64,000 nucleotides of DNA. Origin: EW11 sp035765635 (GTDB lineage Bacteria; Verrucomicrobiota; Verrucomicrobiia; Opitutales; Opitutaceae). The position numbers and the translations under genes were made by a program. The stretch lies in assembly GCA_035765635.1 (NCBI GenBank), contig DASTWZ010000003.1, forward strand, positions 62,001-126,000. Direction: 5' to 3'. The stretch's first letter is position 1. The number at the start of each line of letters is the position of its first letter. The notes beneath the pieces are model-generated. The model searched no databases, was not told the origin of the DNA, and worked only from the letters and a program-made list of their open reading frames with translations. Below, in pieces: positions 20,949-29,131 of this stretch.

Positions 20949-21995
20949 CTAACCTCCCGACTGAGCCACGCTTTTTCGCGGCTTCATCGTCAACAACTCG
21001 TTCAGCACCTCGGCGACTTTTTCCGGCGGCGCTTTTTCGATGAGATACCGCTGCTGGTGTTTTCCGTCGGCGATCCACTCGTTGTAGCCGTGCGGCACTG
21101 CGGCGTGCATCAGGCAAAGGCCGGGCTCGGAGAGCGTCCATAAATCGCCCGCACCGCGCACCGCGAACAGCACCGCCGTCAAATCCCACGCTTCCCGGTC
21201 CTGCAGGTTATTGAAAAACGCGTAAGCGGTCCTCACGGGGTTCAGCTCTTCGCGCTCGGCCAGCTTCGAACCCACCCTCACCCGGTTGCCGATTTCCCAA
21301 CCGCTGAAGACCGCCGGCGTCGGCCAGTCGTTGATCGCGCGAACGGATGCCTCCGTGTCCCACGCGACGTTGTACTCGCCGCCGCCATTGGCGAAACGCC
21401 CATCGGGAAACTTGCCGCCCATGCAGACGAGCTGCGCCACCTTCGCGCGAACCAGATCCTCTCCCTTCAACGGACTGAATTCGTCCGGCATGCTGTTCAG
21501 CAGGTTTTTCAAATTCGTCAGAAAGCCCACCGACACGATCACCACGCTGCGATCCGGCTGCGCGCTGAGAATCTTGCGATACAACTCGAGCGCGCGCGGC
21601 GCATCGCTCGTGCGCTGCAATTTGTGCGGAAATGCTTTCGCGATCGCGTGCGTGTAGGCCGACGGCACTTCCTCGCCGCCCTTGTACACCGGATACGCGA
21701 GCTTCAAGTCCTCTACTTTGCCGATCGGAATATCGGGACGTCCATACCACGTATTGATCGCTTCGATACACGGGCCAACGCTCTCGTTGTCCGAAGAAAT
21801 CATGCAGGCCAATATCTCGGCCTCACCGCGGTCCGCCAGCGCATGAAGGATGGCCAGCGCGCCGACGTCATCGACGTCCGAGGCCATGTCGGTGTCGTAG
21901 ATGATCTTTACCGCCTCGCCGCGGAGAACCGCGACCAGCGAAACGAAAACGACAAGGAACGCGGCGCGACAGAAACGAGATGGTTTGGGGATCAT
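20949..21995 (-). CDS. Exported nucleoside hydrolase family protein
   Basis: A 348-residue protein with an N-terminal signal peptide (AAFLVVFVSLVAVLRGEA). After it comes the inosine-uridine-preferring nucleoside hydrolase pattern: IIYDTDMASDVDDVGALAIL (the DxDxxxDD-type calcium site with substitutions), RSVVIVSVGFLTNLKNLL, VCMGGKFPDG and NVAWDTEASVRAI. Such enzymes cleave the N-glycosidic bond of nucleosides to free the base and ribose. Export suggests a role in scavenging. A PfkB sugar kinase and deoC occur some 32 kb away, too far to infer a shared operon. Confidence 0.88.
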   Translation of the reverse strand: MIPKPSRFCRAAFLVVFVSLVAVLRGEAVKIIYDTDMASDVDDVGALAILHALADRGEAEILACMISSDNESVGPCIEAINTWYGRPDIPIGKVEDLKLAYPVYKGGEEVPSAYTHAIAKAFPHKLQRTSDAPRALELYRKILSAQPDRSVVIVSVGFLTNLKNLLNSMPDEFSPLKGEDLVRAKVAQLVCMGGKFPDGRFANGGGEYNVAWDTEASVRAINDWPTPAVFSGWEIGNRVRVGSKLAEREELNPVRTAYAFFNNLQDREAWDLTAVLFAVRGAGDLWTLSEPGLCLMHAAVPHGYNEWIADGKHQQRYLIEKAPPEKVAEVLNELLTMKPRKSVAQSGG

Positions 21996-22075
21996 GGAAG
22001 AGAAAGCATTTCAGAAAGCGTTTACTTTGAAAGAGTCCTAACCTGCGAATTGAGTCACAGCGGCGGGACGCGACT

Positions 22076-23098
22076 TCAGGTGAACTCCTTCACTGCGGCC
22101 TCGAGTCCACGCTCGTACGCGCGGATCAATTTATCCCAGCGGTCATTGGCCGCCGCATCGATTTGCCGGCGCTTGGGATCAGCGTCGTACCACGCGACCG
22201 TTCGCGCCACACCGACCCGAAACGGCGTAGTCGCGGCAAAATCCGGGACAAAGCGTTTGATCTTCGAGGTGTCAAAGACCACCGAACTCGCTTTGTCACC
22301 GAGAAGGCTCCCGAGCTTTTCCGGCATGCAGCGCGCGATGAAATCGGAGGCGATGTGCACGAGCTTGGGCTCTGCCACACCCGCCGCCGCCGCCGTGAGG
22401 CGATAGTACTGGTCCCACGTCTGCACTTCGTCCGACGTGACATGAAAGGCATGCCCGTGCGCCTGCCGATTTCCGAGCAAGCCGACGAGCCCCTTGGCGA
22501 AATCCGTGTTATGCGTGATGCACCAGAGCGAGGTGCCATCGCCCGGCACGATGACAGGGAGTCCGCGCCTCATGCGATCCACGATCGTATAGCTCTTTTC
22601 CCAACTGTTCATCGGCAGCACGAATTGCGTGTCTCCGTAGGTGAGCGTCGGGCGAATGATCGAAACGGGAAAACCGTTTGCGCGATATTCAGCCATGAGG
22701 CGTTCCTCGCAGGCGATCTTGTCGCGGGAATATTCCCAAAACGGATTCACCAGCGGCGTGCTCTCCGTCACGAGGTAATGTCCTACCGGCCGCTGGTACG
22801 CGCTCGCCGAACTGATGAAAATGTAATGCTCCGTCTTCCCGGCAAAGAGGCGGATATCGCGTTCCACGTCCTCGGGTTTGAACGCGATGAAGTTGACCAC
22901 CACATCCCACTTTCGATTGCCCAGGGCGGCTCGGGTCGCGCTTTCGTTTTTCAGATCGGCGATGATCGTCTCGCTCGCCGCGAGCCCCGTTTCCCGCGTG
23001 CCTCGATTGAGCAGGGCCACGTGGTGGCCGCGTTCGAGCGCGAGCCGCGAGCACGCGGTCGAGATGATGCCAGTGCCGCCAAGAAAGAGAATTCTCAT
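22076..23098 (-). CDS. NAD-dependent epimerase/dehydratase family protein (extended SDR)
   Basis: A 340-residue protein from ATG 23098. The Rossmann motif is FLGGTGIIS at the very N-terminus, the YIFISSASAYQRP block carries the serine, and the catalytic Tyr-x3-Lys is in FWEYSRDKIACEE. SIIRPTLTYG and FHVTSDEVQTWDQYY are typical of NmrA/epimerase-like proteins close to plant chloroplast RNA-binding SDRs. The substrate is not deducible. Its start lies back to back with the ACT-domain gene. Confidence 0.85.
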   Translation of the reverse strand: MRILFLGGTGIISTACSRLALERGHHVALLNRGTRETGLAASETIIADLKNESATRAALGNRKWDVVVNFIAFKPEDVERDIRLFAGKTEHYIFISSASAYQRPVGHYLVTESTPLVNPFWEYSRDKIACEERLMAEYRANGFPVSIIRPTLTYGDTQFVLPMNSWEKSYTIVDRMRRGLPVIVPGDGTSLWCITHNTDFAKGLVGLLGNRQAHGHAFHVTSDEVQTWDQYYRLTAAAAGVAEPKLVHIASDFIARCMPEKLGSLLGDKASSVVFDTSKIKRFVPDFAATTPFRVGVARTVAWYDADPKRRQIDAAANDRWDKLIRAYERGLEAAVKEFT

Positions 23099-23183
23099 GG
23101 GAGTTTTTAACATTTCTGCGAAGCCGGTAAACCCGTCGACTGAGGAGTTGCTGGCCCGGCGGAAAAGGTTCAACCGTCAATTC

Positions 23184-23711
23184 ATGCTGGCAAATCTCGT
23201 CATGACTTTGATTGGGCCGGATCGCCCCGGTTTGGTGGAGCTGATCGCCGCGCGCGTTTCCGAACATGGTGGCAACTGGCTGGAGAGCCGGATGTGCCGC
23301 CTCGGCGGACAATTCGCTGGGATCGTGCGCATCGAAATCCCCGCGGAAAAGAGCGCCGCGCTGGCGTCCAGCCTGGCCACGCTCGAGCAACAAGGGCTTA
23401 GCGTGCTCACGGAGACGGAAGAAGACTCGATCGCAAAGAAGATCGGCGTCACCGCGCTGCTGGAACTCGTCGGCCAGGATCGACCGGGCATCCTGCATCA
23501 AATCTCCCGCGTCCTCGCCTCCCACGCCGTCAACGTCGAGGAACTCACCTCCGAACGCGTCAGCGCGCCGATCGACGGCAACATGCTTTTTCAGGCGAAG
23601 GTGCGCGTCGCCCTTCCCGCCGCTGTATCCATCCAGGCCCTACGCGAGGACCTCGAGCGCATCGCGACGGACCTGATGGTCGACGTCGACCTGAAGTCCG
23701 AGTCGCGATGA
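23184..23711 (+). CDS. Tandem ACT-domain protein, GcvR-like
   Basis: From ATG 23184 (MLANLVMTLIGPDRPGLVEL) the 175-residue protein consists of two ACT domains: one at the N-terminus (GPDRPG, GGNWLESRMCRLGGQFAG) and one in the second half (VGQDRPGILHQISRVLASH, VNVEELTSERV). This is the layout of GcvR, the glycine-cleavage repressor accessory protein, and of related amino-acid sensors. An in-frame ATG at 23097, overlapping the divergent SDR start, would add 29 residues; AAGAAAGAGA stands before it, so it cannot be excluded. No gcv genes are nearby. Confidence 0.82.
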   Translation: MLANLVMTLIGPDRPGLVELIAARVSEHGGNWLESRMCRLGGQFAGIVRIEIPAEKSAALASSLATLEQQGLSVLTETEEDSIAKKIGVTALLELVGQDRPGILHQISRVLASHAVNVEELTSERVSAPIDGNMLFQAKVRVALPAAVSIQALREDLERIATDLMVDVDLKSESR

Positions 23712-23730
23712 TGAAGGCAACGGACGAGTT

Positions 23731-23908
23731 GCCCACGAATCACACGAAGGACACGAAATCATAATACAATTTTCCCACGGAATACACGGACGGCACGGAA
23801 AGGCTCAAACCATCGAAGTTCGAATTCTGAATTTCATTCCGTGTTTTCCGTGTCTTCCGTGGGAAAAATCAGTGGATCGATTTCGTGAGCTTCGTGTGAT
23901 TCGTGGGC
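23731..23908. repeat. Composite palindrome AB-3
   Basis: The order is B-A-A'-B'. Module B (GCCCACGAATCACACGAAGG) opens it and GTGTGATTCGTGGGC closes it. Module A (TTTTCCCACGGAATACACGG) and its inverse (CCGTGTCTTCCGTGGGAAAA) are inside. It fills the space between the ACT gene and the terminator that follows. Confidence 0.88.
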
Positions 23909-23918
23909 AACTCAGTCC

Positions 23919-23954
23919 AAAAAAAAACCGCAGGCTTTCACCTGCGGTTTTTTG
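23919..23954. terminator. Bidirectional rho-independent terminator
   Basis: CCGCAGG (23928-23934) pairs with CCTGCGG (23941-23947) around a six-base loop, with a run of A before and T after. It can stop both the plus-strand ACT gene and the minus-strand PEP-CTERM gene, whose stop codon is 17 bases away. Confidence 0.95.
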
Positions 23955-23970
23955 AAACCTTGAGAAGTAC

Positions 23971-25014
23971 TTATTTCTTGAAGCGGCGGCGGAGAGCCAG
24001 GCCGAGGAGAGCGATGCCACCGATAATGCCGTAGGTGGAAGGCTCCGGAACCGCGCTGCCGTCGACTGGCGGCGGGGGCGGTTGATCAACACCCGCGCGA
24101 GCGGTGATGTTCAGCGCGGCGAAGAAAATATTGTCGTCGCCGGAAGGATTCTGGGTGTTGACCGTGAAATGGGTCGAGCCCGTGGAGAGGAACGGCAGCG
24201 AGCTGGCGCCATTGCCCTGAGCGAGATTGTAGAGCTCGTCGTCAGAGCGAGGACCAGCGCCGTCGGTCGCGAACGGATCGTTCGGATTCGTAGAGGTGTC
24301 GTCGAGACCACCCACCGTGATGAGGCCGCCGTCAGCACTGATGCCGTCGTCCTGACCACCAGCAGATGTCGTCAAACGGCGACCATCGATGTCGACGCGA
24401 GAGTATTGGCCGGAAGGCTGGTAACCAAAGCCAATGCCGAGCGAGAGAAGGGCTTCAAAACCCGGTGTCGTCGGATCGATCAAGGGCGAGCCGAGGTTCA
24501 CGGAGAACGAGTCGGAGGCCGAGGTGCTGAAACCATCAAGGAAAGCAATCGTGCGCTCCGCTTCACCGGCGTTGCGATAGACGACGGCGAGAAGTTCACC
24601 ATCGGTGCCCGTGTTTGGATTTTCCGAGAGGACCGAAAAATCGAAACGGGTGGCGCTACCGCTTCCGACTTTCGCGGAGACCAACGAAGTGACGTCGGCG
24701 CGATAAGCATGAAGGTAGCTATTGAAGCCGAGGCTGGTGAAATCAGACGAATCCAGGACGGTGCCGTCGAAGTTGACGGAGCTCAGGCTGCCGCTGGACA
24801 AGCTGCTGTAGAGAAAAGCCTTTTCCACGATCGAGCCGACCGGGACGTAGGCCTGAACGGTGCCGACAGGTGAATTGTTGCTGCCGACAGCATCGAGAGA
24901 CCAATTACCACGTCCGTTGAACTGGTAAGAGGACTCGAGACTCGCCATTGCAAGTGGCGTGAGAGCGACAGCCGCGAGTCCGGCCAGCGCGAGTTTGGGA
25001 TAAAGGTATTTCAT
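23971..25014 (-). CDS. PEP-CTERM sorting domain protein (exported, surface-anchored)
   Basis: A 347-residue protein from ATG 25014 with a signal peptide (YPKLALAGLAAVALTPLAMA). The body is rich in Ser, Gly, Asn and Asp, as is common for exported beta-proteins. The C-terminus is a complete PEP-CTERM signal: VPEPSTYG, a hydrophobic helix IIGGIALLGLAL and RRRFKK. Such proteins are processed by an exosortase, which is not encoded in this window. No enzymatic motif is seen. TATTAT on the minus strand (25027-25032) is a possible -10 box. Confidence 0.9.
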   Translation of the reverse strand: MKYLYPKLALAGLAAVALTPLAMASLESSYQFNGRGNWSLDAVGSNNSPVGTVQAYVPVGSIVEKAFLYSSLSSGSLSSVNFDGTVLDSSDFTSLGFNSYLHAYRADVTSLVSAKVGSGSATRFDFSVLSENPNTGTDGELLAVVYRNAGEAERTIAFLDGFSTSASDSFSVNLGSPLIDPTTPGFEALLSLGIGFGYQPSGQYSRVDIDGRRLTTSAGGQDDGISADGGLITVGGLDDTSTNPNDPFATDGAGPRSDDELYNLAQGNGASSLPFLSTGSTHFTVNTQNPSGDDNIFFAALNITARAGVDQPPPPPVDGSAVPEPSTYGIIGGIALLGLALRRRFKK

Positions 25015-25151
25015 AGGTTCAGTTACATAATACAAATTGCTCTGCCGATATCACGAAGGCGACGTATGGGATTTATGTCAGGGCTCCCATGGAGCGAACG
25101 TAGGTAGAACCCTTAGCAGACAGGGAAATACAAGAAATCTGCCCGACGCTC

Positions 25152-25916
25152 TCAGGCGCGATCCCGCACCCACAATTCCCAGATCAAGATACCCGCGGCC
25201 ACGGAAACGTTGAGCGACTCGACCCGTGGATTTGGCGCCGGCAAATGCACGAGCGCACCGCAAACTTCGGCCACGTCCGGCGCGAGGCCGTGTTCTTCGT
25301 TGCCCATAATCAACGCGATAGGACGGCCGCCGTGGCGGGGCTGTGCCGTCTTCCACTTGCGCACGGACTGCGTGCCGCTCGCAACCGCCGTCCCCAAGAC
25401 GTCGTAGAACTCGCGCAGATCGCGGCAAAATTCCGCCAGGTTTCCCACCTGCCAAAAATGGAGAAACTCCATCCCGCCCTCCGCCACCCGATAAGCCGCC
25501 TCGCCCGGCACGGCCTGCTGGGGATGGTCCGGCAAGATGATATCCTGCAGGCCGAAAAACGCCGCGGTGCGCGCGATCGCGCCGAGATTATGCGCGTTGC
25601 CCACCCGATCCAAGATCAGCAACGGCGCGCGCTGTCCGGCCCATTCGCGTAGTTGCGCCACTGATACACGCGCGAGCTGCTTTGCGTCGATCACGGCGAC
25701 GATTCCGCCGTGATGTTTCGTGGCCGCGATTTTTTCCAACTCCTCGTTCGTGACCACGCGGTAAACTCGTTTCGCCTTCGCGAGCGCGCTCGTGATCTTC
25801 GGAACGCGGCGGCTCGTGGCCGCATCGAAGAACAATCGCTTGATCGACGCCGGCTCTTTTTCGAACAGCGCCTGCACCGCTGCCAGACCACAAACGGGAA
25901 TTTCCTTCGGCCTCAT
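25152..25916 (-). CDS. TrmH/SpoU-family RNA 2'-O-methyltransferase
   Basis: A 254-residue SPOUT enzyme. An N-terminal substrate-binding domain (VCGLAAVQALFEKEPASIKR) precedes the trefoil-knot domain with motif 1 DRVGNAHNLGAIARTAAFFG, motif 2 IALIMGNEEHGLAPDVAE and motif 3 HLPAPNPRVESLNVSVAAG. It methylates a ribose in tRNA or rRNA; the target cannot be told from the sequence. Start ATG 25916 overlaps the stop of the upstream rlmM-like gene by four bases, so two RNA modification genes are coupled. Confidence 0.92.
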   Translation of the reverse strand: MRPKEIPVCGLAAVQALFEKEPASIKRLFFDAATSRRVPKITSALAKAKRVYRVVTNEELEKIAATKHHGGIVAVIDAKQLARVSVAQLREWAGQRAPLLILDRVGNAHNLGAIARTAAFFGLQDIILPDHPQQAVPGEAAYRVAEGGMEFLHFWQVGNLAEFCRDLREFYDVLGTAVASGTQSVRKWKTAQPRHGGRPIALIMGNEEHGLAPDVAEVCGALVHLPAPNPRVESLNVSVAAGILIWELWVRDRA

Positions 25917-26926
25917 GGAGTCACTTCGCCGACAATCGTCAGCTCTTCGCGATCGTGAAACAAATGCCGGATCCGCACGCCCGACGCATGCTGCGCGAAG
26001 ACCGATTGTGGCGCGCGCAATTCGCGCAGCAGGGCCAGAGGATCGACCCGGCCGAATTTCAAAATCACCACGAAGCGCCGGCACCAATGCCGCGCAATCC
26101 ATGGCTCGATCAAATTGCGCATGACGTGATGCGGCTCTTCGACGAGATCGCAGAACATCCAATCGAAAACCTCGCCCGCCGCCGGCGTGAAGCGAAACGC
26201 GTCGTCCCGCCGATGTTCGATCAAGGGATTGTTCAGCGCGCCCCCCTTTAGCGGTCCGTTGTCGATGGCCACCACGCGCGCTCCGCGTTTCGCCGCGCTG
26301 TAGCTCCAACCTCCGGGAGCCGCACCGAGATCGGCCACGGTTTCATTCGGCGCCGGCTCGCGACCCAAAACCCCATACGCCTCCTCCAGTTTCAAATACG
26401 AGCGCGAAGGCGCCAGTGGGTCGTCGGCCATGCGGCGCTGGCCTCCAAACACCGCTTTGCGCGCGACAAACGCGCGCCGAAAATCCGCGAAAAAAATAAA
26501 CAGTCCGCGCTGCTCGCCGATGCCCCATGGCTGCTCCGTGGACGCAAGCTTCGCGACGCGCGACATGCGTTTCTTCAACACCTCGCCCACAGCACTCGTC
26601 ACGCTGTCGGCGCGCCGTCCAAGTCCATCCTGCCCACCCGCCGTTTCCACGATCAGCGGCCAGGCGCCCTCGAAACGTTCCGTCCGAGCCGTCTCCAAAA
26701 AAAATCCCGCGATTTTTTCCGCCATGCCGTTGACCGAATCACCCGTGACCTCGATCGGCTCCAGCAATGTCACGTGCGGGAAACAAAGCTGCTCGAGCGC
26801 TGTGACATCTAACTTTCCATCAGGCGCTTTGGCCCACCCCGCCCCCGTTTCGACGGCAGGACAACCGAACGCGGAAAGTTCGGCGGAGAGCCATTTTTCA
26901 AATCCATTCTGACACCTGAGCAACAT
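25913..26926 (-). CDS. RlmM-like 23S rRNA 2'-O-ribose methyltransferase (FtsJ fold)
   Basis: A 337-residue protein with a THUMP-like N-terminal part and a C-terminal FtsJ methyltransferase domain. The SAM site is TVADLGAAPGGWSYSAAKRG, followed by VVAIDNGPLKGGAL and DWMFCDLVEEPHHVM; RFVVILKFGR supplies the later K of the K-D-K-E type tetrad. RlmM modifies C2498 of 23S rRNA in Escherichia coli. The N-terminal part is shorter than in E. coli (366 residues), so the same target is likely but not certain. Confidence 0.85.
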   Translation of the reverse strand: MLLRCQNGFEKWLSAELSAFGCPAVETGAGWAKAPDGKLDVTALEQLCFPHVTLLEPIEVTGDSVNGMAEKIAGFFLETARTERFEGAWPLIVETAGGQDGLGRRADSVTSAVGEVLKKRMSRVAKLASTEQPWGIGEQRGLFIFFADFRRAFVARKAVFGGQRRMADDPLAPSRSYLKLEEAYGVLGREPAPNETVADLGAAPGGWSYSAAKRGARVVAIDNGPLKGGALNNPLIEHRRDDAFRFTPAAGEVFDWMFCDLVEEPHHVMRNLIEPWIARHWCRRFVVILKFGRVDPLALLRELRAPQSVFAQHASGVRIRHLFHDREELTIVGEVTP

Positions 26927-26938
26927 TTCCGAGAAGCT

Positions 26939-26985
26939 GCGGTTCGCAAAAACAACCGCGAGACGTTTCTTGCGTCAGGCCTGAC
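26939..26985. other. Hairpin and 12-bp palindrome between rlmM-like and BON genes
   Basis: In the 101-base divergent gap, GCGGTT (26939-26944) pairs with AACCGC (26954-26959). Further on, GTCAGGCCTGAC (26974-26985) is a perfect 12-base palindrome. Either could be a regulator site for the two divergent promoters. Confidence 0.35.
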
Positions 26986-27027
26986 CGAACCCCTCACATC
27001 TCCCGCGGTCCCAGCTAAACCTTTTCC

Positions 27028-27573
27028 ATGAGAATTGTCCTGATCTTGATTTGTTGTGTCATCATTGGCGCCATCGGCATGAGCTACTTGAAGAGCCGCC
27101 ATCCAGCCGACGCTCGACGTTACGAGCCTACCCGGCCCGCGCCGGCCCAGCCTGAGTCGACCACCGCCCATAATCTGCGCGCGGATGGCGAAAAACTGGC
27201 CGACCGCGCTCGCGATGCAGCTTCATCCGCGAAAGACGCCATCGCCGACAAACTCGCGGACTGGCACCTGACCGGCAGCGATATTCGCCACGACCTCGAG
27301 AAGGGCGGCGAAGTTATCCGCACGAAAGCGCGCGCCGCCGGCAGCACAATCGCGAGCGCCGCGTCGAACGCCAAAGTCGTGAGCATCATCAAAACCAAAT
27401 ACACGTTGGACAAAGACCTTTCCGCTCGCGCCATTTCCGTCTCGAGCGACGCCGGGAAAGTCGAGCTGACCGGCTCTGTCGCGAACGAAGAACTGATCGG
27501 CCGCGCCGTTGCCCTGGCCCTCGACACCGACGGCGTGATCGAAGTGACGTCGCATCTCACCGTCGCAAAATAA
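27028..27573 (+). CDS. BON-domain protein with N-terminal membrane anchor
   Basis: A 181-residue protein. The first 20 residues form a single hydrophobic anchor (IVLILICCVIIGAIGMSYL), then there is a Pro/Arg-rich stretch and an Ala/Asp/Lys-rich helical middle (residues about 50-115). A C-terminal BON domain begins at VVSIIKTKYTLDKDL and contains GKVELTGSVANEELIGRAVA and VIEVTSHLTV. BON domains bind phospholipid or envelope surfaces and are common in osmotic-stress proteins. The DUF1653 gene starts four bases after its stop codon. Confidence 0.88.
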   Translation: MRIVLILICCVIIGAIGMSYLKSRHPADARRYEPTRPAPAQPESTTAHNLRADGEKLADRARDAASSAKDAIADKLADWHLTGSDIRHDLEKGGEVIRTKARAAGSTIASAASNAKVVSIIKTKYTLDKDLSARAISVSSDAGKVELTGSVANEELIGRAVALALDTDGVIEVTSHLTVAK

Positions 27574-27577
27574 TCGA

Positions 27578-27796
27578 ATGTCCGACGTCCGCCCCGGCCG
27601 TTACCGCCACTACAAAGGAAAAGAATACCGCGTTCTCCACGTGGCGCGCCACTCCGAGACCGAGGAGGAACTCGTCATTTATCAACAGCTCTACGGCGAC
27701 CTGAGCTGGTGGGCGCGGCCGAAGTCGATGTTCACCGAAACGGTTTCGGTCGACGGAAAATCAATTCCGCGCTTCGCCTTTGTCGGCGACACCTGA
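27578..27796 (+). CDS. DUF1653 family protein
   Basis: A complete 72-residue protein matching the small DUF1653 family: RPGRYRHYKGKEYRVLHVAR, then TEEELVIYQQLYG and WWARPKSMFTETV. No biochemical function is established for the family. It lies four bases after the BON gene and 25 bases before the glycerate kinase start, so a short operon is likely. Confidence 0.9.
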   Translation: MSDVRPGRYRHYKGKEYRVLHVARHSETEEELVIYQQLYGDLSWWARPKSMFTETVSVDGKSIPRFAFVGDT

Positions 27797-27821
27797 GTCG
27801 CGGGCGGTCATCGCTGGCAGC

Positions 27822-28994
27822 ATGCGCGTCCTTGTCGCTTTCGATAAATTCAAGCACTCGCTCTCCGCCACCGAGCTGTGCGCGCTCACGGCCCGGACAC
27901 TCCGCAAAATTCAGCCGACGTGGTCAGTGGATCTTTGCCCACTGACCGACGGGGGTGATGGCTTCGAGGAAGTGTTACGAGAAGCGGTTCGCGGCGACGC
28001 TCACGCGTTGATGACCACCGGCCCGCGCGGCGGTCTCGTCGAATCCGGCCTCACGACGACGACGTGGGCGCGCGTTCCGCTTGCGGCGAAGGATTTGATT
28101 CCAGACGAATTCGCTCCGGCGGCGGAGGATCGCGTCGCGTTGATCGAACTCGCACGCAGCAGCGGCATCGCCCGCCTCGCTCCCGATCTGCGCGATCCAT
28201 GGCAAACTTCGACGCACGGCACTGGGCAACTGATTCGAGCGGCCGCCGAACTCGGAGCCCAACTCATCATTCTCGGCATCGGCGGCAGCGCGACCAATGA
28301 CCTGGGCCTGGGTGCGCTCTCCGCGCTCGGCTTCGAATTTCGCAGCGTCACCGGCGGCAAACTCCGTCCGCCGACGCCGCACGTGTGGAAGGATCTCGCC
28401 GCGATCGACGGCAGCGTGTTCGCGGCTGTCCCTCCGATCATCATCGCGTGCGACGTGGACAACCCGCTCCTCGGGCCACGCGGGGCGGCAGCCACGTTCG
28501 GACCGCAGAAAGGTTTGCCTCCAAATCGGCTCGACGAACTCGAACGCCAGAGCGCGCGCGTGGCTCAAATGCTCTGCGCCCACTGCGGACAAAGCCCATC
28601 GCTCGTCCAAATGCCTGGCACCGGCGCCGCCGGCGGAACCGCGTTCGGACTGCTCTGCGCAACGCGCGCCCGTCTTGTTTCCGGCGCTGAATTTGTCGAG
28701 CGCTGGTTGCGGCTCCCGGAGCGCATCGCTGAAGCCGATATCGTCATCACCGGCGAAGGACATTTCGATGCCACGTCCCTCGGCGGAAAAGGTCCCGGGC
28801 ACGTGCTGGCACTCGCGCGCGCCGGGAGAAAATCCATTCATGTCTTCGCGGGAAAAGTTTCATCGCAGCCGATGGACGGTGTGCAACTGCATCAAATCAC
28901 GTCGACCGCAGGACCCGCTGACGAAGCCGTGCTCCGCGCGACCGGCAAAAATCTCGTCGAGCATTTGCAGGTGACGTTCGGCTCGCCTCGGTGA
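27822..28994 (+). CDS. Glycerate kinase (GlxK/GarK type)
   Basis: A 390-residue glycerate 2-kinase family protein. ATG 27822 (MRVLVAFDKFKHSLSATEL) gives the conserved N-terminus; the upstream start at 27780 overlaps DUF1653 and adds no conserved sequence. Signature blocks are PLTDGGDGFEEVL, GTGQLIRAAAELGAQLIILG, GIGGSATNDLGLGALSALGF, ACDVDNPLLGPRGAAATFGP and VITGEGHFDATSLGGKGPGH. The enzyme phosphorylates glycerate to 2-phosphoglycerate, joining glyoxylate or sugar-acid breakdown to glycolysis. A rhamnose or glucuronate link is possible but not shown. Confidence 0.92.
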   Translation: MRVLVAFDKFKHSLSATELCALTARTLRKIQPTWSVDLCPLTDGGDGFEEVLREAVRGDAHALMTTGPRGGLVESGLTTTTWARVPLAAKDLIPDEFAPAAEDRVALIELARSSGIARLAPDLRDPWQTSTHGTGQLIRAAAELGAQLIILGIGGSATNDLGLGALSALGFEFRSVTGGKLRPPTPHVWKDLAAIDGSVFAAVPPIIIACDVDNPLLGPRGAAATFGPQKGLPPNRLDELERQSARVAQMLCAHCGQSPSLVQMPGTGAAGGTAFGLLCATRARLVSGAEFVERWLRLPERIAEADIVITGEGHFDATSLGGKGPGHVLALARAGRKSIHVFAGKVSSQPMDGVQLHQITSTAGPADEAVLRATGKNLVEHLQVTFGSPR

Positions 28995-29028
28995 CACTGC
29001 CCTCGGGGCGCGGATGAGGTGCCTTGGC

Positions 29029-29047
29029 ATCGGGGGATGCCCCGATA
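29029..29047. other. Short hairpin after the glycerate kinase gene
   Basis: ATCGGGG pairs with CCCCGAT around GATG. No T-run follows. It may mark the end of the upstream transcript or lie in the leader of the pyrophosphatase gene, which starts about 85 bases later. Confidence 0.35.
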
Positions 29048-29131
29048 GTTTCGCAGGTCAGCGGGACAATCAAATTGCTGGCGGCCTGCGTGAGACAACG
29101 ACATGGTGTCGCACCAACCCCAAAACCCCGC